NCBI RefSeq assembly: GCF_009496285.1
Contig: NZ_WIJK01000001.1
Span: forward strand, 1-64,000
Reading direction: 5' to 3'
Source: Streptococcus mitis
GTDB lineage: Bacteria > Bacillota > Bacilli > Lactobacillales > Streptococcaceae
Length of the DNA: 64,000 bases
The stretch's first letter is position 1, and every line of letters starts with the position of its first letter. The position numbers and the translations under genes were made by a program. Below the pieces are notes generated by a model. The model was not told the origin of the DNA, made no database searches, and was given only the letters and a program-made list of their open reading frames with translations. Positions 1 through 7,297 of the stretch are shown piece by piece.

Positions 1-109
1 TGTTTTTTTCATTGTTCAGTACTACAACCTTAGTTGTAGTGCCCTGCACATTGGTTCGTCTTGTTCAGTTTTCAAAGGTCTTTGTCACTCACTTCTCTCA
101 AGTGACAAC
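1..109 (-). other. 16S rRNA operon leader (5' part of the precursor)
   Basis: Read on the minus strand, this stretch matches the conserved streptococcal sequence just upstream of 16S rRNA (a segment resembling TTTGAAAACTGAACAAGACG). The 16S gene itself would begin left of base 1 and is not in the window. Identification is from memory of streptococcal rRNA leaders. Confidence 0.75.
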
Positions 110-115
110 TATATT

Positions 116-144
116 AGTATATCACAGTCGCTTTCGCTTGTCAA
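116..144 (-). promoter_or_regulatory. rRNA operon promoter
   Basis: On the minus strand a perfect -35 TTGACA (139-144) is followed by a 17-bp spacer and a -10 TATACT (116-121) preceded by TGA (extended -10). It lies between tRNA-Glu and the 16S leader, so the rRNA operon has its own strong promoter in addition to read-through from the tRNA gene. Confidence 0.8.
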
Positions 145-202
145 CACTTTTTTGAAACTTTTTTTAATTTTTTTCATCCAGTGTTTCATCTGCTTCATAC
201 TA

Positions 203-274
203 TAGTCCGTACGGGATTCGAACCCGTGTTACCGCCGTGAAAAGGCGGTGTCTTAACCCCTTGACCAACGGACC
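203..274 (-). tRNA. tRNA-Glu (anticodon TTC)
   Basis: A 72-nt cloverleaf is readable on the minus strand. The acceptor stem is GGTCCGT/ACGGACT with a terminal G-U pair, the anticodon loop is CTTTTCA (anticodon TTC), and the T arm carries GGTTCGAATCC. The 3' CCA is not encoded (the discriminator A is followed by TAG). It lies immediately upstream of the rRNA operon and downstream of comX. Confidence 0.95.
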
Positions 275-299
275 GGAGTTGTTATTTTCAACTCTTACT

Positions 300-327
300 A
301 TTATACCGACTTTTCTTACTTTGTCAA
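300..327 (-). promoter_or_regulatory. tRNA-Glu promoter
   Basis: Minus-strand -35 TTGACA (322-327), 16-bp spacer, -10 TATAAT (300-305). It sits between the comX stop and the tRNA and resembles the rRNA promoter at 116-144. Confidence 0.8.
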
Positions 328-353
328 CACCTTTTTTGAACTTTTTTTCAATT

Positions 354-812
354 CTACTGAATTACTTCCTTCAGCTCTCTGAGAAGGGCTTTGCGGCCTT
401 TAAATCGTTCGTCTGCCCAGAGGCGTTCATAGGCTTCTTGCTTATCTTGTGGTAACTTTCTTCTATAACTATCCAGCAATTCATGAAGGGCGTAGTAATC
501 ATCCAACCACAATCCTCCTTCTGGTAGGCGTTGGCTAATCTCTCCTACTTCTTCATAGGCCATACGGTCCAGGCGACGTTTTTGACTCTCTTGTTTTCTG
601 ACGCTATCAAGGATTCGATTGCGGAATTTTGTTTTGAAGTAGACGTAGAGTTTCTTTTCCTCTTCCACTAATTCTGGATGGGCCTCGAGGAGTTCATAGA
701 GACAGATCAGTCCTTCTTGGTCCCAATCCTCTTTTTCCCACAGGTGGAGATAGTAATCTTTTCGGCATCTATGGACAATACCTTTTACCTTCTCATAATA
801 CTTTTCAAGCAT
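354..812 (-). CDS. comX: ComX / SigX competence sigma factor
   Basis: Alternative sigma factor that directs RNA polymerase to late competence genes. The 152-residue protein carries the ComX hallmarks: an N-terminal YYLHLW..DWDQEG block, the central YFKTKFRNRILD..RKQESQKRR stretch (about residues 58-83) corresponding to sigma region 2, then EVGEISxR..EGGLWLDDYY. Family members are about 155-160 residues, so it looks complete. It lies beside tRNA-Glu and an rRNA operon, as comX copies do in pneumococcus. The ribosome site AAAGGGGG lies 7 nt before ATG but is buried in a strong inverted repeat (816-861). I could not place a convincing ComE box upstream. Close relatives often carry two comX copies; only one is visible here. 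Confidence 0.93.
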   Translation of the reverse strand: MLEKYYEKVKGIVHRCRKDYYLHLWEKEDWDQEGLICLYELLEAHPELVEEEKKLYVYFKTKFRNRILDSVRKQESQKRRLDRMAYEEVGEISQRLPEGGLWLDDYYALHELLDSYRRKLPQDKQEAYERLWADERFKGRKALLRELKEVIQ

Positions 813-815
813 TTG

Positions 816-861
816 CTTTCCCCCTTTCTCTGCTTGTAGTATAGCAGAGAAAGAGGGAAAG
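816..861 (-). promoter_or_regulatory. inverted repeat covering the comX ribosome-binding site
   Basis: On the minus strand the arm at 861-843 (CTTTCCCTCTTTCTCTGCT) pairs with the arm at 834-816 (AGCAGAGAAAGGGGGAAAG): 19 pairs, one of them G-U, with an 8-nt loop. The 3' arm contains the comX Shine-Dalgarno sequence. The loop contains TATACT (838-843), which could itself be a -10. Depending on where transcription starts, this is an RNA hairpin blocking translation or a DNA dyad at the promoter. Confidence 0.8.
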
Positions 862-908
862 AAGGACTTTGATTTCTGTCTTGTGTTTTTGAGTCTGTAA
901 TGTTATTG

Positions 909-914
909 ATTATA
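909..914 (-). promoter_or_regulatory. possible comX distal -10 element
   Basis: TATAAT on the minus strand about 97 nt before the comX start. No consensus -35 lies 16-18 bp upstream, which would fit an activator-dependent promoter, but no clear ComE direct repeat is visible. A transcript from here would include the whole hairpin at 816-861. Confidence 0.35.
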
Positions 915-968
915 AGTTTGTAATTCACATAAAGCTGGCTAGTTGTCATAATCTAATTTTCAGACAAA

Positions 969-996
969 GCAAAAAGCCCACTGTTGTAGGCTTTCT
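969..996 (-). terminator. rpsD intrinsic terminator
   Basis: Minus-strand hairpin with AAAGCC and GGCTTT arms followed by a T run, just after the rpsD stop codon. Confidence 0.75.
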
Positions 997-1014
997 GTAT
1001 CATATATCTTAAAA

Positions 1015-1626
1015 TTAAAGCATTTTGTTGTAGAATTCAACGACAAGTGCTTCGTTGATTTCTGGGTTGATTTCGTCGCGTTCTGGCAAGCGAGTCAATG
1101 AGCCTTCCAATTTTTCAGCGTCGAATGATACGAATGCTGGACGTCCAAGAGTAGCTTCTACTGCTTCAAGGATAGCTGGAACTTTCAATGATTTTTCACG
1201 AACTGAGATCACTTGACCTGGAGTTACACGGTATGATGGGATATCAACGCGTTTTCCGTCAACAAGGATGTGACCGTGGTTTACGAATTGACGAGCTTGA
1301 CGACGAGTAGTCGCAAGACCAAGACGGTAAACAACGTTATCCAAACGACGTTCCAAAAGAAGCATGAAGTTGAAACCTAGGATTCCGCCTTTGATTTTTG
1401 TAGCTTGTACGAACAAGTTACGGAATTGTTTTTCACCTACACCGTAAGTGAAACGAAGTTTTTGTTTTTCAGCCAATTGCAAACCGTATTCTGACAATTT
1501 AGAACGGTTGTTTGGTCCGTGTTGTCCTGGTACGTAGTTACGACGTGCCAATTCTTTACCTGTACCTGTAAGTGAAAGGCCAAGGCGACGAGCTTGTTTC
1601 CAAGATGGTCCTGTATAACGTGACAT
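1015..1626 (-). CDS. rpsD: 30S ribosomal protein S4
   Basis: Primary 16S rRNA-binding protein that nucleates assembly of the 30S body; in several bacteria it also represses its own translation. The 203-residue protein starts [16 protein letters not shown] and has the S4 RNA-binding domain around residues 92-155 ([35 protein letters not shown]). The length is normal for Firmicutes. The start has a strong AGGAGG site. It is a single-gene transcript with its own promoter, a leader of about 150 nt and a terminator. Confidence 0.98.
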   Translation of the reverse strand: MSRYTGPSWKQARRLGLSLTGTGKELARRNYVPGQHGPNNRSKLSEYGLQLAEKQKLRFTYGVGEKQFRNLFVQATKIKGGILGFNFMLLLERRLDNVVYRLGLATTRRQARQFVNHGHILVDGKRVDIPSYRVTPGQVISVREKSLKVPAILEAVEATLGRPAFVSFDAEKLEGSLTRLPERDEINPEINEALVVEFYNKML

Positions 1627-1779
1627 GTGTATGTCCTCCTGATATAAATAATATTTCGGTGGAAATAGTCACTTAGAAAGCCCTGATTCGTGCAGATGCC
1701 CTTCGCCTAAACAGCCAAGGTTACTTATCATAAGACACCTGTTGACGAGCTTCATGCTTTCCTGCTGATATTTCGCACA
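1627..1779 (-). ncRNA. rpsD 5' leader, candidate S4 autoregulatory RNA
   Basis: About 150 nt separate the predicted transcription start from the rpsD ATG. The stretch is free of a credible ORF and contains complementary segments. S4 autoregulation through an rpsD leader is known in Bacillus; that it operates here is inference from leader length and position. Confidence 0.45.
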
Positions 1780-1785
1780 AAATCC

Positions 1786-1814
1786 ATTTTACCATGAATG
1801 GCTGGATTTGTAAA
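1786..1814 (-). promoter_or_regulatory. rpsD promoter
   Basis: Minus-strand -35 TTTACA (1809-1814), 17-bp spacer, -10 TAAAAT (1786-1791) preceded by TGG. It lies just past the stop codon of the upstream kinase gene. Confidence 0.75.
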
Positions 1815-1820
1815 GGGGTT

Positions 1821-2873
1821 TTAGGCTTTATTTTCATTGCCAGAGAGGTTAAGAAGGAGGGTAAAGGTGCTTCCTAGACCGTACTGGCTGCTGACTGTGA
1901 TTTCTCCACCCAATTGATGAGCCAATTCACGCGCAATCGCAAGTCCTAAGCCATGACCACCTGTCTTCATGTTACGCGAAGTTTCTACACGATAAAGGCG
2001 TTTGAAAATATTCTCCAAATCCTCTGGGGCAATCCCCTGCCCCTCATCGGTCACACTGATTGAAAGCTGGTTCTTCTCCAGCTTAGCCACCACTTCCAGC
2101 TTGGTTCCTGGAGCAGAATATTTAAAAGCGTTATTGACCAGATTCACCAAGATACGAGAAAGCTTGGCATAATCTCCTTCAATCCTAGCAGACTCTGGAA
2201 TTACCTGCAAGTGGACATCTCGCTCCTCCTGCTCAATCAAGAACTGAAACTCACTCATACACTCAATCAAGAGCTGATCCAGAAAAATGCTGTCTTTACT
2301 AGTTGTCTCTGCCCGATTTCTAGCTGTGTTTAGAGTCAAAAAATTTAACTCTTCAACCAGTTTATTAAGCCTTTCCGTCTGACGCCCAATGGTTGCTAGA
2401 TAATGCTCCTGTTCTCCTTCCTTAATAACCCCATCCAAAATCCCTTCCACTGTCGCTTGAATCGAAGTAATGGGAGTCTTGATATCATGCGATAGCTGGG
2501 CAATCATCAAGCCCTTTTCTCGTTCGCTTTCTTCCAAGGAATCAAAGGTCGCCTGCAAATCATGGGACATTTCATTGAAAGCTTGGCCTAATTGCTGAAA
2601 TTCTACAGGTCCTTGAACCTCCAGATTTGAAGGAAAATCCTTGTCCGCTACTCGCTTGGCATGCTCCTTGAGTTTGCCCAACGACGTAAATACCGGCGAC
2701 AGGAGAAAGAGACTAATCCCAGCACCGACCAGGCTGGCAACGATGGTCATTCCAAGCAAAAAGTAAATCTCGCTTTTCGCAATCAGCATTTTTTGAACAG
2801 CCCAAAAAACCACGATAATCGTTAGGAGTGTTGAAGTGACATACCCCACTAAAATATAACTTTTTAATTTCAT
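1821..2873 (-). CDS. sensor histidine kinase, TCS08-like (HK08)
   Basis: Membrane histidine kinase of the OmpR-partner class. The 350-residue protein has two transmembrane helices near residues 5-27 and 35-60 with almost no extracellular loop, a HAMP-like linker, an H box QLSHDIKTP (His about 129), an N box NLVNNAFKYS, G1 DEGQGIA and G2 GGHGLGLAIA. The tiny external segment suggests sensing within the membrane or through a partner. Its ATG overlaps the stop of the response regulator (TAATG), so translation is coupled. Context (rpsD on one side, pavB on the other) matches pneumococcal TCS08, which is known to influence pavB and other surface proteins. Confidence 0.88.
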   Translation of the reverse strand: MKLKSYILVGYVTSTLLTIIVVFWAVQKMLIAKSEIYFLLGMTIVASLVGAGISLFLLSPVFTSLGKLKEHAKRVADKDFPSNLEVQGPVEFQQLGQAFNEMSHDLQATFDSLEESEREKGLMIAQLSHDIKTPITSIQATVEGILDGVIKEGEQEHYLATIGRQTERLNKLVEELNFLTLNTARNRAETTSKDSIFLDQLLIECMSEFQFLIEQEERDVHLQVIPESARIEGDYAKLSRILVNLVNNAFKYSAPGTKLEVVAKLEKNQLSISVTDEGQGIAPEDLENIFKRLYRVETSRNMKTGGHGLGLAIARELAHQLGGEITVSSQYGLGSTFTLLLNLSGNENKA

Positions 2874-3568
2874 TAACTACCTCGTGCTTTCTCAATTTTG
2901 TAGCCCAAGCCCCAGACAGTTTTGATAGTAGGCGTTTCTGCACTGGCATGTTTAGCCAACTCCTGTCGAAGAGCATGAATATGAACATTCAAGGTATTGG
3001 TATCATCCACATAGTCTTCTTGCCAGACCTTTTCATAGAGGTCTGTCTTAGAGAAAACCCGCTCTGGATTACTAGCTAAAAGCCATAGAAGTTCGAAGGA
3101 TTTGACTGTCAAATCAAGCGCCACACCTCCAACTTGAACCTTATGGCTACCGTGATTCATCCGTAAATCCCCGAGACTGACGACCTCTGTCTCACCTCCA
3201 CGATGAAGGCGACGTAAGATATTGTGGACACGCAAAACCAGCTCACGAGGGCTAAAGGGCTTGGCAATAAAGTCATCTGCCCCCAAGCTCAGACCATAAA
3301 TCTTGTCCTGCTCGCTGGTCTTAGCCGTAATAAAGAGAAAAGGCTGATCCGGATATTGATACTGGACCTCACTAATCAAATCATAACCATCCATCCGAGG
3401 CATCATGATATCTGTAATAATCAAATCAATCGCTTTTCGCTTGAAGATTTCCAAGGCCTCTACTCCATCATGAGCCACCAAAACCTGATAGCCCGCCTGA
3501 ACCAGATAGCGTTGATGAATATCTGTGATTTCTACCTCGTCGTCAACGAGTAAAATTGTCTTTCCCAT
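2873..3568 (-). CDS. response regulator, TCS08-like (RR08)
   Basis: OmpR/PhoB-family regulator of 231 residues. The receiver domain starts MGKTILLVDDE, with phospho-acceptor Asp about 53 (ITDIMMPRMDG) and the conserved Lys in FITAK. The C-terminal winged helix ends VWGLGYKIE. I chose the internal ATG at 3568 because AAAGGAGA lies 7-8 nt upstream; a longer reading frame to 3616 has no ribosome site. It is first in the two-gene operon with HK08. Upstream are two direct copies of TAATCGCT (plus strand, 3622-3629 and 3642-3649) around the expected -35, a possible autoregulatory site. Confidence 0.9.
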   Translation of the reverse strand: MGKTILLVDDEVEITDIHQRYLVQAGYQVLVAHDGVEALEIFKRKAIDLIITDIMMPRMDGYDLISEVQYQYPDQPFLFITAKTSEQDKIYGLSLGADDFIAKPFSPRELVLRVHNILRRLHRGGETEVVSLGDLRMNHGSHKVQVGGVALDLTVKSFELLWLLASNPERVFSKTDLYEKVWQEDYVDDTNTLNVHIHALRQELAKHASAETPTIKTVWGLGYKIEKARGS

Positions 3569-3606
3569 CTGTCTCTCCTTTGAAAAAAACAGTGCTATAC
3601 TACAAT

Positions 3607-3649
3607 AGTATAACACTATTTTAATCGCTTTACGAACATTCTAATCGCT
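3607..3649 (-). promoter_or_regulatory. TCS08-like operon promoter with direct repeats
   Basis: Minus-strand -10 TATACT at 3607-3612. Instead of a consensus -35 there are two exact octamers (AGCGATTA on the minus strand) at 3622-3629 and 3642-3649, 20 bp apart, so both face the same side of the helix. This layout is typical of an activator-type OmpR regulator site. Confidence 0.5.
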
Positions 3650-3691
3650 ATCTGAATTTTTCAAATCCTAGATAGAAAATCTGTAGCTAGA

Positions 3692-6600
3692 CTAGTCATT
3701 TTCCTCTTTTTTAGATTTCAAACCTAGTCCACCTAGCAGTCCGGCCAAGGCGAGTCCAAAGAAACCAAGAGTAGCCATTGAGGTTTGGGCTTCACCAGTA
3801 TATGGAAGCATGTCTTTTTGCTCTTTCATCTGATCAGCCATCATTGGACTTGACACCTTGTTATTAGATGCCATCTTGCCTTCATCAGGCATTTTGCTTG
3901 AAGTTGCTGTGACTTGGTCTTGCTTCATACTTGAAGTTGCCATTGGCTGGCTAGCATTCATGGTTTTGTCCTGCTCTTTGTTAGGCATCATCTTATCCTG
4001 ACTAGTAGCTGGCATTTGAGATTTCATCGGATTGAGAGACTTATACCCATTCAAGTTTACTGTCAAATCCTTAGTCGCTACAAGATTGTTCAAATCAGCC
4101 TTACCGTCTTTAGCACCGTACACCTTGATAGTAGCTTTATAACTTTGAGTGCCGTTTTGTTTCAAGAAATCAAGAAGCTCTTTGTCTGATTTGCCTTGAG
4201 TACCTGCCAAATCCACTTCATAGAAGTAGAGACCTTTGCCCAATTTTTCTACTGGTGGAAGAGCAGGATTTTTAGCTGAACCATTGTCGGACCATGGAGC
4301 CTTGTCTGAGGCTTTCAAGATAAGGCGAGTCAACATACCATCACCAGCGAAGAATTCGTATGGGATTACTTGGTTAACACCGGCTGTGAATGGACCTGGG
4401 AAGTTAGCTTTATCCAAGTAAGTGGCTGGGACGTCTACTATGTCTTTTGTATTGTCGGCTACGCCTTTTTGCACTTCAGTTGGAGTAGTCAAGCCGTTCA
4501 AGTTGATATCCAAATCCTTAGTCGCTACGAGGTTGCTCAAGTCTGCCTTGCCATCTTTAGCACCGTACACCTTGATGATAGCTTTATAACTTTGAGTTCC
4601 GTTTTGTTTCAAAAGGTCAAGAAGCTCTTTATCTGATTTACCTTGAGTACCGGCCAAGTCCACTTCGTAGAAGTAAAGACCTTTCCCCAATTTCTCTACT
4701 GGTGGAAGAGCAGGGTTTTTAGCTGAACCGTTATCTGACCATGGAGCTTTGTCAGATGCTTTCAAGATAAGGCGAGTCAACATACCGTCACCAGCGAAGA
4801 ATTCATATGGGATGACTTGGTTGACACCGGCTGTGAATGGGCCAGGGAAATTCGCTTTATCCAAGTAAGTGGCTGGGACATCTACTATGTCTTTGGTATT
4901 GTCGGCTACGCCTTTTTGCACTTCAGCTGGAGAAGTCAAGCCATTCAAGTTTACTGTCAAATCCTTAGTCGCTACAAGGTTGTTCAAATCAGCCTTACCG
5001 TCTTTAGCACCGTACACCTTGATAGTAGCTTTATAACTTTGAGTGCCGTTTTGTTTCAAGAAATCAAGAAGCTCTTTGTCTGATTTGCCTTGAGTACCTG
5101 CCAAATCCACTTCATAGAAGTAGAGACCTTTGCCCAATTTTTCTACTGGTGGAAGAGCAGGATTTTTAGCTGAACCATTGTCGGACCATGGAGCCTTGTC
5201 TGAGGCTTTCAAGATAAGGCGAGTCAACATACCATCACCAGCGAAGAATTCGTATGGGATTACTTGGTTAACACCGGCTGTGAATGGACCTGGGAAGTTA
5301 GCTTTATCCAAGTAAGTGGCTGGGACGTCTACTATGTCTTTTGTATTGTCGGCTACGCCTTTTTGCACTTCAGTTGGAGTAGTCAAGCCGTTCAAGTTGA
5401 TATCCAAATCCTTAGTCGCTACGAGGTTGCTCAAGTCTGCCTTGCCATCTTTAGCACCGTACACCTTGATGATAGCTTTATAACTTTGAGTTCCGTTTTG
5501 TTTCAAAAGGTCAAGAAGCTCTTTATCTGATTTACCTTGAGTACCGGCCAAGTCCACTTCGTAGAAGTAAAGACCTTTCCCCAATTTCTCTACTGGTGGA
5601 AGAGCGGGGTTTTTAGCTGAACCGTTGTCTGACCATGGGGCCTTGTCAGTAGCTTTCAAGATAAGGCGGGTCAACATACCATCACCTGCGAAGAATTCGT
5701 ATGGAATAACTTGATTGACACCGGCTGTGAATGGACCTGGGAAGTTGGCTTTGTCCAAGTAAGTTGCTGGGACATCTACTGTGTCTTTGGTATTGTCTGC
5801 CACACCTTTTCGAACTTCAGCTGGAGTAGTCAAACCATTCAAGTTGACATCCAAATCCTTAGTCGCTACTAGATTACTCAAATCAGCCTTGCCGTCTTTC
5901 GAACCGTACACTTTGATAGTTGCTTTATAGCTTTGCGTACCATTTTGTTTTAAGAGGTCTAGAAGCTCTTTATCTGATTTACCTTGGGTACCTGCCAAAT
6001 CCACTTCATAGAAGTAAAGGCCTTTGCCCAATTTCTCTACTGGTGGAAGAGCGGGGTTTTTAGCTGAACCGTTGTCTGACCATGGGGCCTTGTCAGTAGC
6101 TTTCAAGATAAGGCGGGTCAACATACCATCACCTGCGAAGAATTCGTATGGAATAACTTGATTGACACCGGCTGTGAATGGACCTGGGAAGTTGGCTTTG
6201 TCCAAGTAAGTTGCTGGGACATCTACTGTGTCTTTGGTATTGTCTGCCACACCTTTTCGAACTTCAGCTGGAGTAGTCAAACCATTCAAGTTGACATCCA
6301 AATCCTTAGTCGCTACTAGATTACTCAAATCAGCCTTGCCGTCTTTCGAACCGTACACTTTAATAGTAGCTTTATAGCTTTGAGTGCCGTTTTGTTTTAA
6401 CAAGTCAAGCAGCTCTTTATCTGATTTACCTTGAGTGCCGGCCAAATCCACTTCATAGAAGTAAAGGCCTTTGCCCAAGTTTTCTACTGGTGGAAGGGCG
6501 GGATTTTTAGCTGAACCGTTGTCTGACCATGGGGCCTTGTCTGAGGCTTTCAAGATAAGACGAGTCAACATTCCGTCTCCGGCGAAGAATTCATATGGAA

Positions 6601-7141
6601 TGACTTGGTTGACACCTGCTGTGAATGGGCCAGGGAAGTTGGCCTTGTCCAAGTAAGTAGCTGGGACATCTACTGTGTCTTTGGTGTTTTCAGCCACACC
6701 TTTTTGAACTTCAGCTGGGGTGGTTGCTGATTGAGCTTCACTTGCCGCAGGTTTAACCGCATCTTCTGTTTGTTTCTTAGATTCTGGTCGGGCTTGCACT
6801 TCTTCTTTGGGTGCTACCACTTGGTCTTTAGCAGTCACATCCGCTTTTTCTGGAGAGCTTGTCGTATCCACACTTGCTTTAGGTGTTGGAGCAGACTGTT
6901 CTGAAGAAAGATCTACATCGACTGCTTTTTTGAGAACCTCTGCTGGTAAGTCGCTCTTTTCACTCACCGAAGTAGCGTCTGGCACGACTTGGGCAGGAGT
7001 CGGATTGACGACATCAGCACGTGCAGAACTTGGTTGACCGACTAGGACAAAGAAGCCACTAGCCACAACAACTGAAGCAACACCTACACTGAGGCGGCGA
7101 ATAGACCAACGAGTATATCTCTGATTTGGATTGAATTTCAT
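3692..7141 (-). CDS. pavB: PavB-like cell-wall-anchored adhesin with six SSURE repeats
   Basis: Surface adhesin of 1149 residues. It has a YSIRK-like export signal (RWSIRRLSVGVASVV, residues 11-25) with cleavage near ARA (about 40-42), a Pro/Glu-rich linker (43-140), and six near-identical 149-residue SSURE repeats (141-1034). A Met/Lys/Gln-rich wall-spanning stretch follows, then an LPYTG sortase motif, hydrophobic helix and charged tail (KSKKEEND). SSURE repeats of pneumococcal PavB bind fibronectin and plasminogen. The start is supported by AAGGAGAATCCT before ATG. The neighbouring TCS08-like pair is its likely regulator. Repeat number is expected to vary between strains, and the assembled number should be treated with caution. 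Confidence 0.93.
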   Translation of the reverse strand: MKFNPNQRYTRWSIRRLSVGVASVVVASGFFVLVGQPSSARADVVNPTPAQVVPDATSVSEKSDLPAEVLKKAVDVDLSSEQSAPTPKASVDTTSSPEKADVTAKDQVVAPKEEVQARPESKKQTEDAVKPAASEAQSATTPAEVQKGVAENTKDTVDVPATYLDKANFPGPFTAGVNQVIPYEFFAGDGMLTRLILKASDKAPWSDNGSAKNPALPPVENLGKGLYFYEVDLAGTQGKSDKELLDLLKQNGTQSYKATIKVYGSKDGKADLSNLVATKDLDVNLNGLTTPAEVRKGVADNTKDTVDVPATYLDKANFPGPFTAGVNQVIPYEFFAGDGMLTRLILKATDKAPWSDNGSAKNPALPPVEKLGKGLYFYEVDLAGTQGKSDKELLDLLKQNGTQSYKATIKVYGSKDGKADLSNLVATKDLDVNLNGLTTPAEVRKGVADNTKDTVDVPATYLDKANFPGPFTAGVNQVIPYEFFAGDGMLTRLILKATDKAPWSDNGSAKNPALPPVEKLGKGLYFYEVDLAGTQGKSDKELLDLLKQNGTQSYKAIIKVYGAKDGKADLSNLVATKDLDINLNGLTTPTEVQKGVADNTKDIVDVPATYLDKANFPGPFTAGVNQVIPYEFFAGDGMLTRLILKASDKAPWSDNGSAKNPALPPVEKLGKGLYFYEVDLAGTQGKSDKELLDFLKQNGTQSYKATIKVYGAKDGKADLNNLVATKDLTVNLNGLTSPAEVQKGVADNTKDIVDVPATYLDKANFPGPFTAGVNQVIPYEFFAGDGMLTRLILKASDKAPWSDNGSAKNPALPPVEKLGKGLYFYEVDLAGTQGKSDKELLDLLKQNGTQSYKAIIKVYGAKDGKADLSNLVATKDLDINLNGLTTPTEVQKGVADNTKDIVDVPATYLDKANFPGPFTAGVNQVIPYEFFAGDGMLTRLILKASDKAPWSDNGSAKNPALPPVEKLGKGLYFYEVDLAGTQGKSDKELLDFLKQNGTQSYKATIKVYGAKDGKADLNNLVATKDLTVNLNGYKSLNPMKSQMPATSQDKMMPNKEQDKTMNASQPMATSSMKQDQVTATSSKMPDEGKMASNNKVSSPMMADQMKEQKDMLPYTGEAQTSMATLGFFGLALAGLLGGLGLKSKKEEND
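4040..6721 (-). repeat. six tandem 447-bp SSURE-coding repeats
   Basis: Units begin at 6721, 6274, 5827, 5380, 4933 and 4486 (minus strand), each exactly 447 bp, at the TPAEV/TPTEV position. Units 4 and 6, and units 3 and 5, resemble each other more than their neighbours, giving an 894-bp higher-order period over about 4040-5827. Confidence 0.95.
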
Positions 7142-7178
7142 AGGATTCTCCTTAGAGTTTTCTTTTTTTGATAGCTCT

Positions 7179-7184
7179 AGTATA
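7179..7184 (-). promoter_or_regulatory. pavB promoter -10
   Basis: TATACT on the minus strand about 38 nt before the pavB ATG. The expected -35 position falls inside the inverted repeat at 7203-7236. Confidence 0.6.
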
Positions 7185-7202
7185 ATCTCCTAAAATTAAA
7201 AA

Positions 7203-7236
7203 GGATTAAGAAAAAGTTAAAATTTTTCTTAAATCC
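7203..7236. promoter_or_regulatory. inverted repeat / SaeR-like box in the pavB promoter
   Basis: Arms GGATTAAGAAAAA (7203-7215) and TTTTTCTTAAATCC (7223-7236) are complementary apart from one extra base. On the plus strand ATTAA-N6-GTTAA (7205-7220) also resembles the staphylococcal SaeR site GTTAA-N6-GTTAA. TCS08 has been likened to SaeRS, so this is a candidate RR08 site. Confidence 0.5.
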
Positions 7237-7297
7237 CTCTTATAAAATACTTATATTGACTCAATAGTCGTTGAAAAAAAGAATAGTCATTCCTCTT

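Noticed and set aside
863..960. ComE binding site upstream of comX
   Set aside because: ACA-containing repeats exist (for example around 871-901), but the spacing (19 or 24 bp) does not fit the 20-21-bp ComE period, so I did not annotate one.
3569..3616. N-terminal extension of the TCS08-like response regulator
   Set aside because: The extension includes the promoter region and ribosome site; ATG 3568 is better supported.
4236..5530. Plus-strand open frames repeated inside pavB
   Set aside because: They are antisense shadows that recur because the gene is made of repeats; they have no ribosome sites and no protein family.
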